From a virus: a DNA stretch of 36,297 nucleotides. The position numbers were made by a program, and so were the translations under genes. The notes beneath the pieces are model-generated. The model searched no databases. It had not been told where the DNA came from and worked only from the letters and a program-made list of their open reading frames with translations. Below are positions 23,955-32,414 of this stretch, piece by piece. Position 1 is the stretch's first letter; each line of letters begins with the position of its first letter. Where the stretch lies: IMG/VR virus record IMGVR_UViG_3300017527_001024, positions 1-36,297 of that record; one strand, 5' to 3'.

Positions 23955-24925
23955 GGGTTCTCGATTCGTGCAATAGCACTGTTGTCTATCTTCGCAGTTC
24001 CCCAGTATGCATGAACAGCATGGTTATATCGGTCACATGCAACATTATAATCAGAGACAAACTTTGGTCTCATACCCCATGCTTCTCCAACAGCCTTACG
24101 GCTATCGATAACACATGCTATTGTTACAGAACTCGTAAAGTACCCAGATGCTGTACTCGCACCAGCTGGATTAGGTCCATGTGGCTTTGCATTACCAGAT
24201 TCGATAACCTTTAATCCTGCAACATTCGTCAGAATACCACTGTCATTTACTGTTATCTGTGCTTTCAGAGTAGAATCATCTGCAACCATTTTAATGAACG
24301 CAGCAACCTCTGGGTTCATAATGACGTAATCTGGCTCATAGCAATCTGCTCTCATAGACGCAGCAGACCATACAATACTGTTGTATAAATTCTGTGCAGT
24401 CCCATAGATGCCAGACGCTTGTGATTCATGTACCCACCATTTCGGCTGTAATACAGCACCAGTATTATCAATTCTTGACAATGCTGAACCTAATGATAAT
24501 TTATTACCAGCTGCTCCACCATCTAACAATGCAGTCCAGATTTCCTCATCACGTTTCTTTGCGAAACCTTTCGACATCTCACGCAATACAGCTTTTACAA
24601 CAGGTCCTTTTGCTTCCCACAACGCAAAACCAACGAATTCATCGTAGTCGCCATATCTTGAGATGGTAATATCAGCTTTCCCAAGAGTTGTACTGGTTGC
24701 TGATAGACAGCCATCCTCATTAGGGGTTTGTGCAGTTCGAGCTGGGACAGTACGAACACGTACGATTTTCCCGTTTCCGGCAGCGAGATCATAATCAACA
24801 GCAGTAATCACGCCAGATAGTTGACCATAGCACACAGATGCCTCAAGTATGAGGTCAGCCCATGCTTCGCTAGGAATCCAGTTGGCAGCAGTACCTACAT
24901 CTGTAAGTTCTATAAAATCTTTCAT
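23951..24925 (-). CDS. Major capsid protein (HK97 fold)
   Basis: 324 residues, AGGTGGTAATCA before the ATG. The sequence (LTDVGTAANWIPSEAW, GYGDYDEF-like ISRYGDYDEFVGF, DYVIMNPEVAAFIK, GLKVIESGNA, SVTIACVIDSRKAVGEAWG) has the layout of HK97-type capsid proteins: an N-terminal region, a spine helix and the P- and A-domain strands. It directly follows the protease and scaffold genes and carries the strongest terminator in the window. It forms the icosahedral head. Confidence 0.88.
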   Translation of the reverse strand: MKDFIELTDVGTAANWIPSEAWADLILEASVCYGQLSGVITAVDYDLAAGNGKIVRVRTVPARTAQTPNEDGCLSATSTTLGKADITISRYGDYDEFVGFALWEAKGPVVKAVLREMSKGFAKKRDEEIWTALLDGGAAGNKLSLGSALSRIDNTGAVLQPKWWVHESQASGIYGTAQNLYNSIVWSAASMRADCYEPDYVIMNPEVAAFIKMVADDSTLKAQITVNDSGILTNVAGLKVIESGNAKPHGPNPAGASTASGYFTSSVTIACVIDSRKAVGEAWGMRPKFVSDYNVACDRYNHAVHAYWGTAKIDNSAIARIENP

Positions 24926-24928
24926 TGA

Positions 24929-25276
24929 TTACCACCTATCACATGCATCAGAGATAAACTCATCATATGGTCTACCTGTTATTTTCTTCCCAGTCTCTTT
25001 AGCTATAGATTCGATTGCCTTTTTTGAAAATACCTCAAACTTCGTATTGGGGTCTTTCTTCAATGTTTCCGTTTCACTTCCAACTTTCGAACCGACATCC
25101 ATCTCTGAAATAAGTTCCTCACGAATCTTATTCCGTAGCTCTTCCTCAGCCTTTTCTTTTTCGAGTTGCTCAGCTTCCTCGGCTTTCTTGCGCTCATTCT
25201 CCAACTCTTTTTCTAAGTTGGATTTCTTCAACGCATCCAATTCAGCTTTAAGCTCCTCTATTGTTTTATCTTCCAT
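24929..25276 (-). CDS. Capsid scaffold-like coiled-coil protein
   Basis: 115 residues. Residues about 5-58 are an almost uninterrupted Glu/Lys coiled coil (AELDALKKSNLEKELENE), followed by a short basic C-terminal part. It lies between protease and capsid genes, where scaffolds or delta domains are encoded, and overlaps the protease gene by 11 bases. It probably guides prohead assembly and is cleaved by the protease. Confidence 0.75.
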   Translation of the reverse strand: MEDKTIEELKAELDALKKSNLEKELENERKKAEEAEQLEKEKAEEELRNKIREELISEMDVGSKVGSETETLKKDPNTKFEVFSKKAIESIAKETGKKITGRPYDEFISDACDRW

Positions 25277-26120
25277 TTAATTCCTCCTTCCTAATTTTCT
25301 CTTTTAGGATTTGTTTACTCAAATTAGCCTTCTTTTTATGTTCTTCCTCTGTATAATCCTTTAACCATACATGATTTTCTGGCTCAGTATAAATAAAATC
25401 ATGTCCATCACTCGTATGGAATGTATATTTTATCTCCAACTCACTAGTATCTTTATTCAGACCGATACCGCAGCCATCCTCTGGACTACATGCACCACGA
25501 TTCACAAGTGCCAGATGGTCACCCTGTAGATTTCGTGCGATAATACGCTCCAACTCCCCATCATCGTTGAACTCATGTTCACGGTCAACCCAGACACCGA
25601 CTGATACCTCTGGATGACGACCAGCAGTCATACGACTGTTGATATAGCCTTTTGCAACCTGATATTTTACTGTTTGGGCATCAAGAATTGGTTTGACTGT
25701 TAAACGATGTCCCTCACTCTTATATTCAGGAGCCTCAACCCATCCTACGATGTCCTCCACAAGGTCACTATGATTGATATTTATCGGTTGTTTATCAAAT
25801 GTCGGCAATGCCTTTTTTACTTCTTCGGCAGGAAAATAAATGCCGTTGAATGTTTTATCACCAACAAGAACAGTTGAACGCTCGAGACCTATATCGGGTT
25901 TTTCTTTCTCCAAATCAATATATGGTTCTAATTCAGCATGTAAATGTAACAATACTCTATCATCTTTCTTGGTTTCTTTCACCCCCTTACTACGCCTCCA
26001 TATGCTGTGACATATTGCCGCAGCCTGTTTATTATCCTTAGCTGTACCTTCATGTATCACATACGGGATACAACGGCTTATAAAATCATTTTTACTCTCA
26101 TTTTTATTTGGAGTTGGCAA
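25266..26120 (-). CDS. Prohead protease (DUF2213-like)
   Basis: 284 residues, TTG start at 26120 with AAGGAGAGGATGG upstream. An N-terminal part (MPTPNKNESKNDFISRC ... EGTAKDNKQAAAIC) common in phage protease genes precedes the protease domain with ININHSD (H117), EVSVGVW (S173) and GDHLALVNRGAC. The His/Ser pair fits a DUF2213/S78-type serine protease. It would cleave the scaffold during head maturation. Confidence 0.85.
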   Translation of the reverse strand: MPTPNKNESKNDFISRCIPYVIHEGTAKDNKQAAAICHSIWRRSKGVKETKKDDRVLLHLHAELEPYIDLEKEKPDIGLERSTVLVGDKTFNGIYFPAEEVKKALPTFDKQPININHSDLVEDIVGWVEAPEYKSEGHRLTVKPILDAQTVKYQVAKGYINSRMTAGRHPEVSVGVWVDREHEFNDDGELERIIARNLQGDHLALVNRGACSPEDGCGIGLNKDTSELEIKYTFHTSDGHDFIYTEPENHVWLKDYTEEEHKKKANLSKQILKEKIRKEELNGR

Positions 26121-26645
26121 TTACCATCCTCTCCTTCGTTGTTCTTTTTTGATATGTTTTTCCATTTGTTGTATTTGATGCTCTGGCACAAATGCAAGTT
26201 CATCGGGGCTCATTACCGTCTTCGGGATCTTTCCATCCTCCTGCAAACGCAATGAGTTGTCCTTGCTTTTCTTCCAAGCATTGATATACCAGTCTTCCGG
26301 CTCCTTATAGTATTTCAATACGTCATCATAGATGTCATCCTTCATATCGAGAATGTGTTTCAACGCCCAGAAAAATGGGTCTCGATATGCTGTATCTTTA
26401 TAGGCTGTAGCCCATAATAATATCTCTGATGCCTCTCTAATCATCCTACCTTGATAGACATGCTTGATATTATCCGCTGTCTTGCAGATGATTTTATATA
26501 ACTTTCGTATCGTTTTATTTCCACAGGATTCTATATCATCATGGATTGCATCCTTATCCCGTCCCTTCGTAAACTCCTTTCGGAGATAATGCAATGCAAG
26601 ACGATATTTTATCTTATACCAGTCACCAGCAGTAATATCAGGCAT
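26121..26645 (-). CDS. Unrecognised helical head-region protein
   Basis: 174 residues, helical and charged (YRLALHYLRKEFTKGRDKDAI, QIQQMEKHIKKEQRRRGW at the end). ATG 26645 overlaps the upstream stop by eight bases. It lies between the portal/gp10 block and the protease. Position suggests a head-assembly or internal head protein; nothing in sequence confirms this. Confidence 0.65.
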   Translation of the reverse strand: MPDITAGDWYKIKYRLALHYLRKEFTKGRDKDAIHDDIESCGNKTIRKLYKIICKTADNIKHVYQGRMIREASEILLWATAYKDTAYRDPFFWALKHILDMKDDIYDDVLKYYKEPEDWYINAWKKSKDNSLRLQEDGKIPKTVMSPDELAFVPEHQIQQMEKHIKKEQRRRGW

Positions 26646-27078
26646 CTAAATCATCCTTATCGAAGCCAGACTGTGATAGTCGCTTCCTTAATATTTTATA
26701 TACCTGCAGCAAGGCACCGTTGAATTCATCTGTTTTATGCTCAAACTGTCCCTGAACACCCTTCATCTGGTTATCTATCAGATTACGGTTTTCTGTCAAC
26801 ATCTTCAATATATCTTCCTTCTCCGATCTTGGAACAGTTTTAAATACATTTTTTCCAATAGGAAATATAAGTGGAAACCCTTTTCCCTTTCGTATATCTT
26901 TGATTTGTTTGCGGGCATTTTTTAAATTGAATGTTATCTCTTTGAGCTGCCCAGACAACCCGAGCACCATTTGGTTCATATTCATCAGCTGTGTAATCTT
27001 ATCCTGCTCCTGTTTACTAAGACCTACCTGCTCGGAGGAGGTCTTATCAATATGATCAACCACCATTTTATCTGGCAT
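26638..27078 (-). CDS. Unrecognised coiled-coil protein of the head cluster
   Basis: 146 residues from ATG 27078 (a GTG at 27087 would add three). Long coiled coil with a glycine/proline break near 70-80 (GKGFPLIFPIG). Helical ends (TENRNLIDNQMKGVQGQF). Overlaps the next gene by eight bases. May act in head or connector assembly. Confidence 0.65.
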   Translation of the reverse strand: MPDKMVVDHIDKTSSEQVGLSKQEQDKITQLMNMNQMVLGLSGQLKEITFNLKNARKQIKDIRKGKGFPLIFPIGKNVFKTVPRSEKEDILKMLTENRNLIDNQMKGVQGQFEHKTDEFNGALLQVYKILRKRLSQSGFDKDDLDA

Positions 27079-27079
27079 C

Positions 27080-27259
27080 TTAACCACAGCTCACACTATC
27101 AAATTCGCCATCCTCGATTTTTTCTTTGAGGATTTTAAACTGATTGGTTGTCATTGTCACTTTATTGTCGTCATCATCTATAATTACCACCGTATCAAAA
27201 TCAAGGTGGATTTCCGGGCAACCACGTGGTTTTCCGCAACATAATACTATAGTCTTCAC
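27080..27259 (-). CDS. 59-residue protein with CCGK-GCP motif
   Basis: GTG start at 27259, overlapping the previous stop as GTGA. It begins MKTIVLCCGKPRGCPEIHLD and continues VVIIDDDDNKVTMTTNQF. Short proteins with this CCGK..GCP then DD motif occur in phage genomes, function unknown. The close Cys trio could bind metal. Confidence 0.7.
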   Translation of the reverse strand: MKTIVLCCGKPRGCPEIHLDFDTVVIIDDDDNKVTMTTNQFKILKEKIEDGEFDSVSCG

Positions 27260-27684
27260 TTCATAACACCTTCAACGATTCTTCTTCCCACAATTCTATG
27301 AGCTTCATGCACAGCCCTATAAACTCCAGCGCGCATAAACGGACGATATCCAGAGCCGTAAAATTTAGGTGCTTTAGGTGTACCAATACCAGTAGGGGCT
27401 AATTCCTTAATTATTCCATAACGACCCCATGGGCTAGCACCATACTCATTGAATATAGCATAAGGAGTATCATTTGTGAGTGTAAATTCAAAATCTCCTG
27501 TTTTCTGATACTGGATATTCCTTCTCAGTTCACCAGTTAAATAAGGAGACAACTTTTTTGCATGCTTTTCAGCAATTTTCCCTGTTTCTTGAATAACAGC
27601 ATCCCATTTTTCTTTTGTAGTAATCTTTTTCAATTTAGATACAATAGAATTAATACCCTTTACTGTAAGAGCAACACCTACCAT
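27256..27684 (-). CDS. HK97 gp10-like tail/neck completion protein
   Basis: 142 residues from ATG 27684 (GGAG six bases upstream). Sequence elements KLSPYLTGELRRNI, TPYAIFNEYG and a late FMRAGVYRAVHEA match the gp10-like family, which joins head and tail. It lies next to the portal block. The gp10 family in HK97-type viruses helps form the neck. Confidence 0.85.
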   Translation of the reverse strand: MVGVALTVKGINSIVSKLKKITTKEKWDAVIQETGKIAEKHAKKLSPYLTGELRRNIQYQKTGDFEFTLTNDTPYAIFNEYGASPWGRYGIIKELAPTGIGTPKAPKFYGSGYRPFMRAGVYRAVHEAHRIVGRRIVEGVMK

Positions 27685-27686
27685 AG

Positions 27687-27830
27687 TTAACTCCAAGTCG
27701 CCCGAGACACCCACACATTACGTGCCTCCTGACGTTGTATCTTACAATTGCCATTATGCGTAACAATACGCCAAGGATGATTCAACTCACCAGATGTTGG
27801 TCGTGAAGCAGATTCCGTTATAATAACCAT
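27687..27830 (-). CDS. 47-residue protein between portal and gp10-like gene
   Basis: ATG 27830 with AAGGTAAG upstream, ending at TAA. The product (starts MVIITESASRPTSGEL) has beta character with two Trp residues and one Cys (NGNCKIQRQEARNVW). Unrecognised. Its tight packing supports that it is real. Confidence 0.6.
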   Translation of the reverse strand: MVIITESASRPTSGELNHPWRIVTHNGNCKIQRQEARNVWVSRATWS

Positions 27831-27836
27831 TAAATC

Positions 27837-29330
27837 TTACCTTTGCTTTTTCTTGTTTGTTTTCTTCGTCTTCGAAAGTCCCTGCCTTTTTTTTGCTTCT
27901 TTAACTCTCCTCTCCTGTTCGACAAGCTCTTTCTCACCAAGTTCTTTTTCTTTTTTAGCCTGTTCGATCATCATACGACTAGCCGGACTCAACGGCTTTA
28001 CCACATAATGTTCCTTTTCCTCACCTTTTTTATCGACAGGCTTCTTTGGCTGGGGATAGTTCGCATCACCAGTAGGAACGATGGGTGCATCCTCCTTGAC
28101 ATCAGATGGTTTTTCATCTGGATTAATGTCAATCACACCGTTCGCAATGATGTTACGAGCTTCTGTAAACCCAACCAGTTTGTTCGTATATCCAATCATC
28201 GAGGCGTTCATCCGTTTCTCCATAATCTTTCCTTCGGATAATTCATCTACAAAGATTGGATTCCATTTGATAACATACCGCCATTTCCTACCCCTACTTT
28301 TTAGTATTTCTGTAAATAAATCCTCTAATGTAGGGGTAAACACAAGCTCCTGTACATTAGCTACATCATTATAATAATCAGAGATACCGATCTCAGAACC
28401 AGTAACATGCCCCGGTTGGATACCAGTTAAAATATGAGTAGGCATAACTAACGCAGCAGCGATATTTGTATAAAAATAATTAAAATATTCCTCCGGCTTC
28501 GCAATAGTCGTCGGATTTTTAATATCAAAATCAAAACGCTCATCAAAAACTAATACATTTGGTTGCTCTTTGAAGATGCCCATCATCTTATCAAAATCTT
28601 CCTGACCCATATTGTCAATCTTCATTGTACGGACACCATTACCGATCCATGTCATCAGCTCACCAGTGGCTTCATCAGTATTCATCTTTGATTCCAATAT
28701 TTTACGCAGGATCTGTATGACCGATGTCCCAAACTCATTATTTGGTAGAGGCTCATTTCGGATATGAATCAGACGATCTGGGTGGATTAATTCATCTTCA
28801 CCATATGAGACCTTATACACATAATATTTTGGACCTACACCATCTTTCGTTTTATGTTTCCGCTCTGTTATCTTCTCAGAGTTTAGATTTTTTAAAGCAA
28901 TAATCCTCCCATTCTTTGGAGGAGCAGACTCAGCAGATTTTCCTTTTCCCTCAAGATATATCTTCTCAATGAATCCATCACCATACAGCATACTACAATA
29001 ACCGCAGGTCTGCAACTTTTGTTTCAATTTTGTATCAAAAATAAAATTATCCAAAATATTTTTATCAGTCTGTGGAACATCTTTTCCATCACGAGTTTTG
29101 ACAACAATCCACGATCGAAATGTATCGGTATTCTTCTTACGAATGCCCTTCAATGTCATCGGCTCAGCATGAGCAATAGCCCGATATGTCCCGGGAGATA
29201 ATCCAGACGATTTTTTATTTTTTGTATCATGGATGACTCCCCTTCCGAAATCAACTTTACCCTGCGGTTCACTTTTCAGCTGGGTACGACCCCAGAGCCA
29301 TCTTTCGCCTAAATCTCGTAGACTCGTCAT
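27837..29330 (-). CDS. Portal protein (DUF1073-like)
   Basis: 497 residues. It follows terminase with an ATGA overlap. The core (IHIRNEPLPNNEFGTSV, SKMNTDEATGELMTW, GSEIGISDYYNDVANVQE) has the pattern of portal proteins of the DUF1073 type, with a long clip/wing region. The C-terminal 100 residues are Lys/Glu-rich and likely disordered. It forms the dodecameric gate for DNA packaging and binds the terminase and neck. Confidence 0.88.
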   Translation of the reverse strand: MTSLRDLGERWLWGRTQLKSEPQGKVDFGRGVIHDTKNKKSSGLSPGTYRAIAHAEPMTLKGIRKKNTDTFRSWIVVKTRDGKDVPQTDKNILDNFIFDTKLKQKLQTCGYCSMLYGDGFIEKIYLEGKGKSAESAPPKNGRIIALKNLNSEKITERKHKTKDGVGPKYYVYKVSYGEDELIHPDRLIHIRNEPLPNNEFGTSVIQILRKILESKMNTDEATGELMTWIGNGVRTMKIDNMGQEDFDKMMGIFKEQPNVLVFDERFDFDIKNPTTIAKPEEYFNYFYTNIAAALVMPTHILTGIQPGHVTGSEIGISDYYNDVANVQELVFTPTLEDLFTEILKSRGRKWRYVIKWNPIFVDELSEGKIMEKRMNASMIGYTNKLVGFTEARNIIANGVIDINPDEKPSDVKEDAPIVPTGDANYPQPKKPVDKKGEEKEHYVVKPLSPASRMMIEQAKKEKELGEKELVEQERRVKEAKKRQGLSKTKKTNKKKQR

Positions 29331-30577
29331 AACTTCATACCACCCACAAACATCTTACTACGAAACGGTTGAAAACCCGTTACACTATAACGAAGAGCAT
29401 CCATAGCATGATCATCCTTTTTGATTGGACGTTCTGTCGCATTCTTACTAAACCGATCCTTCTCATATCGATACGACTGCAACTCCTTAATAAGATTTTT
29501 ACAGCCAAAATCAATTCTTAAAAGATCATTTTTAAACAGCATCTTTAACTTAGCAATCCCATTATCAACATTATTGTCTGCCTCGAAAACACGAAGCCGT
29601 CGATCTCTGGAAGTATTAATAAAGTTTTGAGCAGATGGATCCGCATAGATCTTCCTCATCGGATACACCTTATTGATTTCAGAAATCTCTGAAATATGCT
29701 GATCATCAGTTCTCCCCTTCTCATAATACTCATTTACTATGTATAGACAGTTCTCTGCGTCAAGACCCAAGGTAAGGAGACACGCAGGGTTTCGATATCC
29801 TGCATCGAACCCTCCAATATAATTCTTGAACCGTTTGTCGCGGTAATTTCCAACATGTCTATCATAATCGAAATCTTTATAGATCAACCCCTCAAACTCA
29901 CCCCAATGACCAAGAAGATACCTATTTGCATACTCAACATCAAACGATTGTTCACAGCTTGGGATGTAATCAGGGGGAAGAAACGTATTATCATATGAAC
30001 TGGTCTGCACCACATAATATTCATTCGTTGGGTGCTCAAAGAACCGCTGATATACCCAATTAGTCTTACCAGCAGGGTTTCCAGCCATAATTCCCAAATG
30101 GTGGGATGTATGATTACCTCGAAGACGCCCCTGTAGCATTAAAAACACCTGTTCATCAATGTCGACAGGTTCATCTAGTGCAAACCCTTCCAAATTCAAA
30201 GATTTAAACTTCGAGGGTTCATCACAACTCCGAAACAATATATCAGAACCATTATGGAACCGATAGGACATCACACTTGGGCGATAACGACCCAACTCAT
30301 AGATCGTACCAGCCTCACGCATAGCCTCCTGAAATAACTCAGCCTCATCCAAGAACGTCCGAAGAACCGTATCACGAAGCTGCGGTACAGTCTGCGAGCC
30401 GATAAACCACAAACTCTTCGGATGCTTCAAACATTCCATTAAGACAATATTACTGATAAGAAGCGTCTTACCAGCACCATACGCCCCACTATAAAGAACA
30501 AACTTGTGTCTCTTACATGCGTTAATAACCCTTTCCTGTTTCGGTAGAAACACACGGGGATAGTTAAAGACCGACAT
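29327..30577 (-). CDS. terL: Terminase large subunit
   Basis: 416 residues. The ATPase has Walker A G31-A-Y-G-A-G-K-T38, Walker B GFALDE (131-136) and a coupling motif GNPAG (166-170). The nuclease domain shows D258 (GGFDAGY), D313 (YADPS) and the DDHAMDALRY motif near 388-397. It cuts concatemeric DNA and drives it into the prohead through the portal. The start overlaps a small coiled-coil gene by 14 bases. No classical small terminase is recognised. Circular permutation of the sequence fits headful packaging. Confidence 0.95.
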   Translation of the reverse strand: MSVFNYPRVFLPKQERVINACKRHKFVLYSGAYGAGKTLLISNIVLMECLKHPKSLWFIGSQTVPQLRDTVLRTFLDEAELFQEAMREAGTIYELGRYRPSVMSYRFHNGSDILFRSCDEPSKFKSLNLEGFALDEPVDIDEQVFLMLQGRLRGNHTSHHLGIMAGNPAGKTNWVYQRFFEHPTNEYYVVQTSSYDNTFLPPDYIPSCEQSFDVEYANRYLLGHWGEFEGLIYKDFDYDRHVGNYRDKRFKNYIGGFDAGYRNPACLLTLGLDAENCLYIVNEYYEKGRTDDQHISEISEINKVYPMRKIYADPSAQNFINTSRDRRLRVFEADNNVDNGIAKLKMLFKNDLLRIDFGCKNLIKELQSYRYEKDRFSKNATERPIKKDDHAMDALRYSVTGFQPFRSKMFVGGMKL

Positions 30578-30737
30578 GACGACGCAATATCCTAACTTCT
30601 TCCTTCAAAAGAGCGATTTCCTTCTTCAACGAATTCACATCCCTACACAAATCCGACCTCTGCCTTCTCTTATCAATCCATCTTAATACAATATATGCGC
30701 CCTCCATCCACCACGGCATAGCTTGCCGCTCCTTCAT
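30564..30737 (-). CDS. 57-residue basic coiled-coil protein before terminase
   Basis: ATG 30737 (ATGs at 30719 and 30707 also in frame) to TAA 30564-30566. It begins MKERQAMPWWMEG and its second half is a coiled coil (SLKKEIALLKEEVRILRR). Placed immediately before the large terminase. It could replace the small terminase subunit as a DNA-binding or bridging peptide, but at 57 residues this is speculative. Confidence 0.6.
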   Translation of the reverse strand: MKERQAMPWWMEGAYIVLRWIDKRRQRSDLCRDVNSLKKEIALLKEEVRILRRHVGL

Positions 30738-30746
30738 TAACTCTCA

Positions 30747-30780
30747 ATATATATAGGTGTCATAACCAAAAGATTTAAAT
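30747..30780 (-). promoter_or_regulatory. Possible promoter for packaging and structural genes
   Basis: Two TATA-like sequences are present leftward, TATTTAAAT (about 30772-30780) and CTATATATATT (about 30746-30756), in the only gene-free gap before the terminase block. The first would place the transcript start near 30751, 14 bases before ATG 30737. Confidence 0.4.
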
Positions 30781-30993
30781 ACCAAGTCGTTTTTTTTCCT
30801 CTTTTATTAGTTTTTGTTCCTTCTGGAAGTCTTTACACGCACCTCCGAAGAAATCAGTAGTACCAAGTGTCCGTAAACGACGCATTCGGATCCTTTTCTT
30901 AAGATCATGAGCAATTTTTGCACATTTATATCCACAATACATCTGATTATACGTCTTCCGTTCGAAAAAACCTCTACAAATCTTACAATACAA
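30775..30993 (-). CDS. Small zinc-finger protein
   Basis: 72 residues if started at TTG 30993, which lies seven bases after GGAGGT (31001-31006); a TTG at 31008 lies before that site. Contains CKIC and YCGYKC (C-x2-C ... C-x3-C) followed by a basic helix (KKRIRMRRLR), like the left-arm zinc proteins. The stop codon falls in the TATA-like sequence. Probably nucleic-acid binding. Confidence 0.7.
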   Translation of the reverse strand: MYCKICRGFFERKTYNQMYCGYKCAKIAHDLKKRIRMRRLRTLGTTDFFGGACKDFQKEQKLIKEEKKRLGI

Positions 30994-31014
30994 AATAAAT
31001 ACCTCCAAATTTTT

Positions 31015-31061
31015 TGGTGGGTAAAAGCCTCAAGGAGATCCTCAGGGTGAAAACCCCACCA
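31015..31061 (-). promoter_or_regulatory. Hairpin in leader of the zinc-finger gene
   Basis: TGGTGGG (31015-31021) pairs perfectly with CCCACCA (31055-31061). Inside, short CC/GG and GGA/TCC pairs extend the fold. It lies in the 112-base gap 31009-31120, just before the GGAGGT ribosome site. It may control translation; a weak 6-bp hairpin (TGCCTG/CAGGCA, 31084-31098) lies upstream. Confidence 0.4.
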
Positions 31062-31120
31062 GAAAGTCACTAAAGTCTAATATTGCCTGATACAGGCATC
31101 AAGCCAATCCAAAAAACTGG

Positions 31121-31552
31121 CTACACGACGACGAATTGATACCATAGAAATGTAAATATAAACCATACAATGAAATACAGCAGATAATGACCCTTCATAT
31201 AGTTGTCTCTGTCAACAGAGTCTAAATAGGAAACCTCATACCATGCATAAAACAAGTTTATCGTTCCAACAGCTCCAAATCCATAAGCCAGAGAACGACT
31301 ATACATAAACATAAGAGTAGCAAGAAAAACACAAACAACGCCAGCCACCAGTCCTCCTGAGAGAAGAAACCGGTTTCTATTGCTAATTGTGCCGGAATAA
31401 TCGCACCTAAGACTAGGTATCCAACCACGATAAAACCACAGCCTAATAGAAGAACTGCATCCCTGAAACGATGCTTCGATATAATGTCCATATTCATGCA
31501 CCACAAATCCTATAATCCACGCCAACACCAAGGCAAGGAGATAGTTAATCAT
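31121..31552 (-). CDS. Membrane protein with HEYGH protease motif (M50-like)
   Basis: 143 residues with about four membrane segments (1-19, 65-85, 90-105, 122-140). HEYGH at residues 19-23 lies at the end of the first helix, as in site-2 (M50-type) intramembrane metalloproteases. A second metal ligand may come from the D/N residues near 105-115 (YLDSVDRDN), but the usual NPxxD is not seen. It could cut a membrane-bound regulator or a viral surface protein. ATGATT start overlaps the previous gene by eight bases. Confidence 0.6.
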   Translation of the reverse strand: MINYLLALVLAWIIGFVVHEYGHYIEASFQGCSSSIRLWFYRGWIPSLRCDYSGTISNRNRFLLSGGLVAGVVCVFLATLMFMYSRSLAYGFGAVGTINLFYAWYEVSYLDSVDRDNYMKGHYLLYFIVWFIFTFLWYQFVVV

Positions 31553-31769
31553 TCTTCAAAACCTTCTTATGGAACTTATAATAGTTTCCAAAATGGTTAT
31601 CTACCAGAACTGCTGGCTCATTCGCCTCAGCATATCCATAGATGTGCATCTTGTACATCACTGGCTTTCCTCTAATTATGTTCCAAATCATTCTTAGTTT
31701 CATTTTCCTTAAACTCCAAATCTCTTGTTTGTAATGAACTTTATCCTTCAGACTCCAATCATCAGACAA
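31545..31769 (-). CDS. 74-residue basic protein
   Basis: TTG start at 31769 after GGGGTGAT. Basic helical N-terminus (WSLRKMKLRMIWNIIRG) then a Tyr/His-rich part (VYKMHIYGYAEANEP-like). No family seen. Sits between a membrane peptide and the HEYGH protein, possibly its partner. Confidence 0.6.
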   Translation of the reverse strand: MSDDWSLKDKVHYKQEIWSLRKMKLRMIWNIIRGKPVMYKMHIYGYAEANEPAVLVDNHFGNYYKFHKKVLKND

Positions 31770-31770
31770 C

Positions 31771-31857
31771 TCAAATCACCCCAAGAATAAGAACACACAG
31801 AATCATCAACAACACCCAAAATATTGCTAAAAAACACCACCACTCAGAATCATCCAT
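31771..31857 (-). CDS. 28-residue membrane peptide
   Basis: ATG 31857 overlapping the previous stop by one base, with GGAGGAAT upstream. Short acidic N-terminus (MDDSEWWC) then one hydrophobic helix of about 20 residues. Role unknown. Confidence 0.55.
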   Translation of the reverse strand: MDDSEWWCFLAIFWVLLMILCVLILGVI

Positions 31858-31967
31858 CAGGATTCCTCCTCCACTCTGACATCAACAACAGACTCATATT
31901 CCTGTTTCATTGGATTCCACCGTAAACAAAGTTCCCATATTCTTAATGATATTTTCATAGAAGCCAT
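31857..31967 (-). CDS. 36-residue peptide
   Basis: ATG 31967 overlaps the previous stop; the upstream GGAGGAATCC would serve as ribosome site. Amphipathic start (MASMKISLRIWELCLRW) and an acidic end. Unrecognised; supported by tight packing. Confidence 0.5.
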   Translation of the reverse strand: MASMKISLRIWELCLRWNPMKQEYESVVDVRVEEES

Positions 31968-32158
31968 CAGGATTCCTCCTCCAGATTAAAGAAATGACGA
32001 ATAAACCATCTACCACCATGGATGCCAGATTTTTCTATCTCCTCAAGCCACTCACGAGCAGCAGAACGCAACTCATCACCATATATGAGAGAAGGGTCTT
32101 TAGGATACATCTCAGATTTAATCTCCAAATCACGAAGTGTCTTCAACTTCTTAGTCAT
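31967..32158 (-). CDS. 63-residue acidic helical protein
   Basis: ATGA overlap with the upstream gene. Helical, acidic, with a Trp-rich middle (AAREWLEEIEKSGIHGGRWF). No family recognised. Confidence 0.6.
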   Translation of the reverse strand: MTKKLKTLRDLEIKSEMYPKDPSLIYGDELRSAAREWLEEIEKSGIHGGRWFIRHFFNLEEES

Positions 32159-32313
32159 ATTCCATTCTCCATTAAAACAACACCAACAAGCATCATAACA
32201 ACCGATACAATAAATAATACAACATATTCACGTAAATCATCAGACTTCCTACAAATATCTATGAGACAAGAAAGACAACCAGCTATAAAAATACCAACAC
32301 CGATTTGACTCAT
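32155..32313 (-). CDS. Two-span membrane protein, 52 residues
   Basis: ATGAGT start overlapping the previous stop. Two hydrophobic segments (about 4-20 and 30-48) joined by a charged turn (DICRKSDDLRE). Small membrane proteins of this kind are common in accessory operons; function unknown. Confidence 0.6.
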   Translation of the reverse strand: MSQIGVGIFIAGCLSCLIDICRKSDDLREYVVLFIVSVVMMLVGVVLMENGI

Positions 32314-32414
32314 TCTTCTTTTTCCAACTCCGCAGCAATCATCTTCTCAATGATATTCAGCGTCTCACGCTCACGCTGAAGCAATGATTCCAAACAAGTT
32401 AAACAATCGCTCAT
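32310..32414 (-). CDS. 34-residue helical peptide with CxxC
   Basis: ATGA overlap with the upstream stop; GAGGT upstream. MSDCLTCLESLLQRERET then a helical acidic tail. The single CxxC could pair in a zinc-bound dimer. Unknown function. Confidence 0.55.
   Translation of the reverse strand: MSDCLTCLESLLQRERETLNIIEKMIAAELEKEE

Noticed and set aside
30807-31070. A leftward 87-codon frame (starting at a GTG) overlapping the zinc-finger gene
   Set aside because: The alternative frame at 30775-30993 has a zinc-finger pattern and a well-spaced GGAGGT; this one has no family features.
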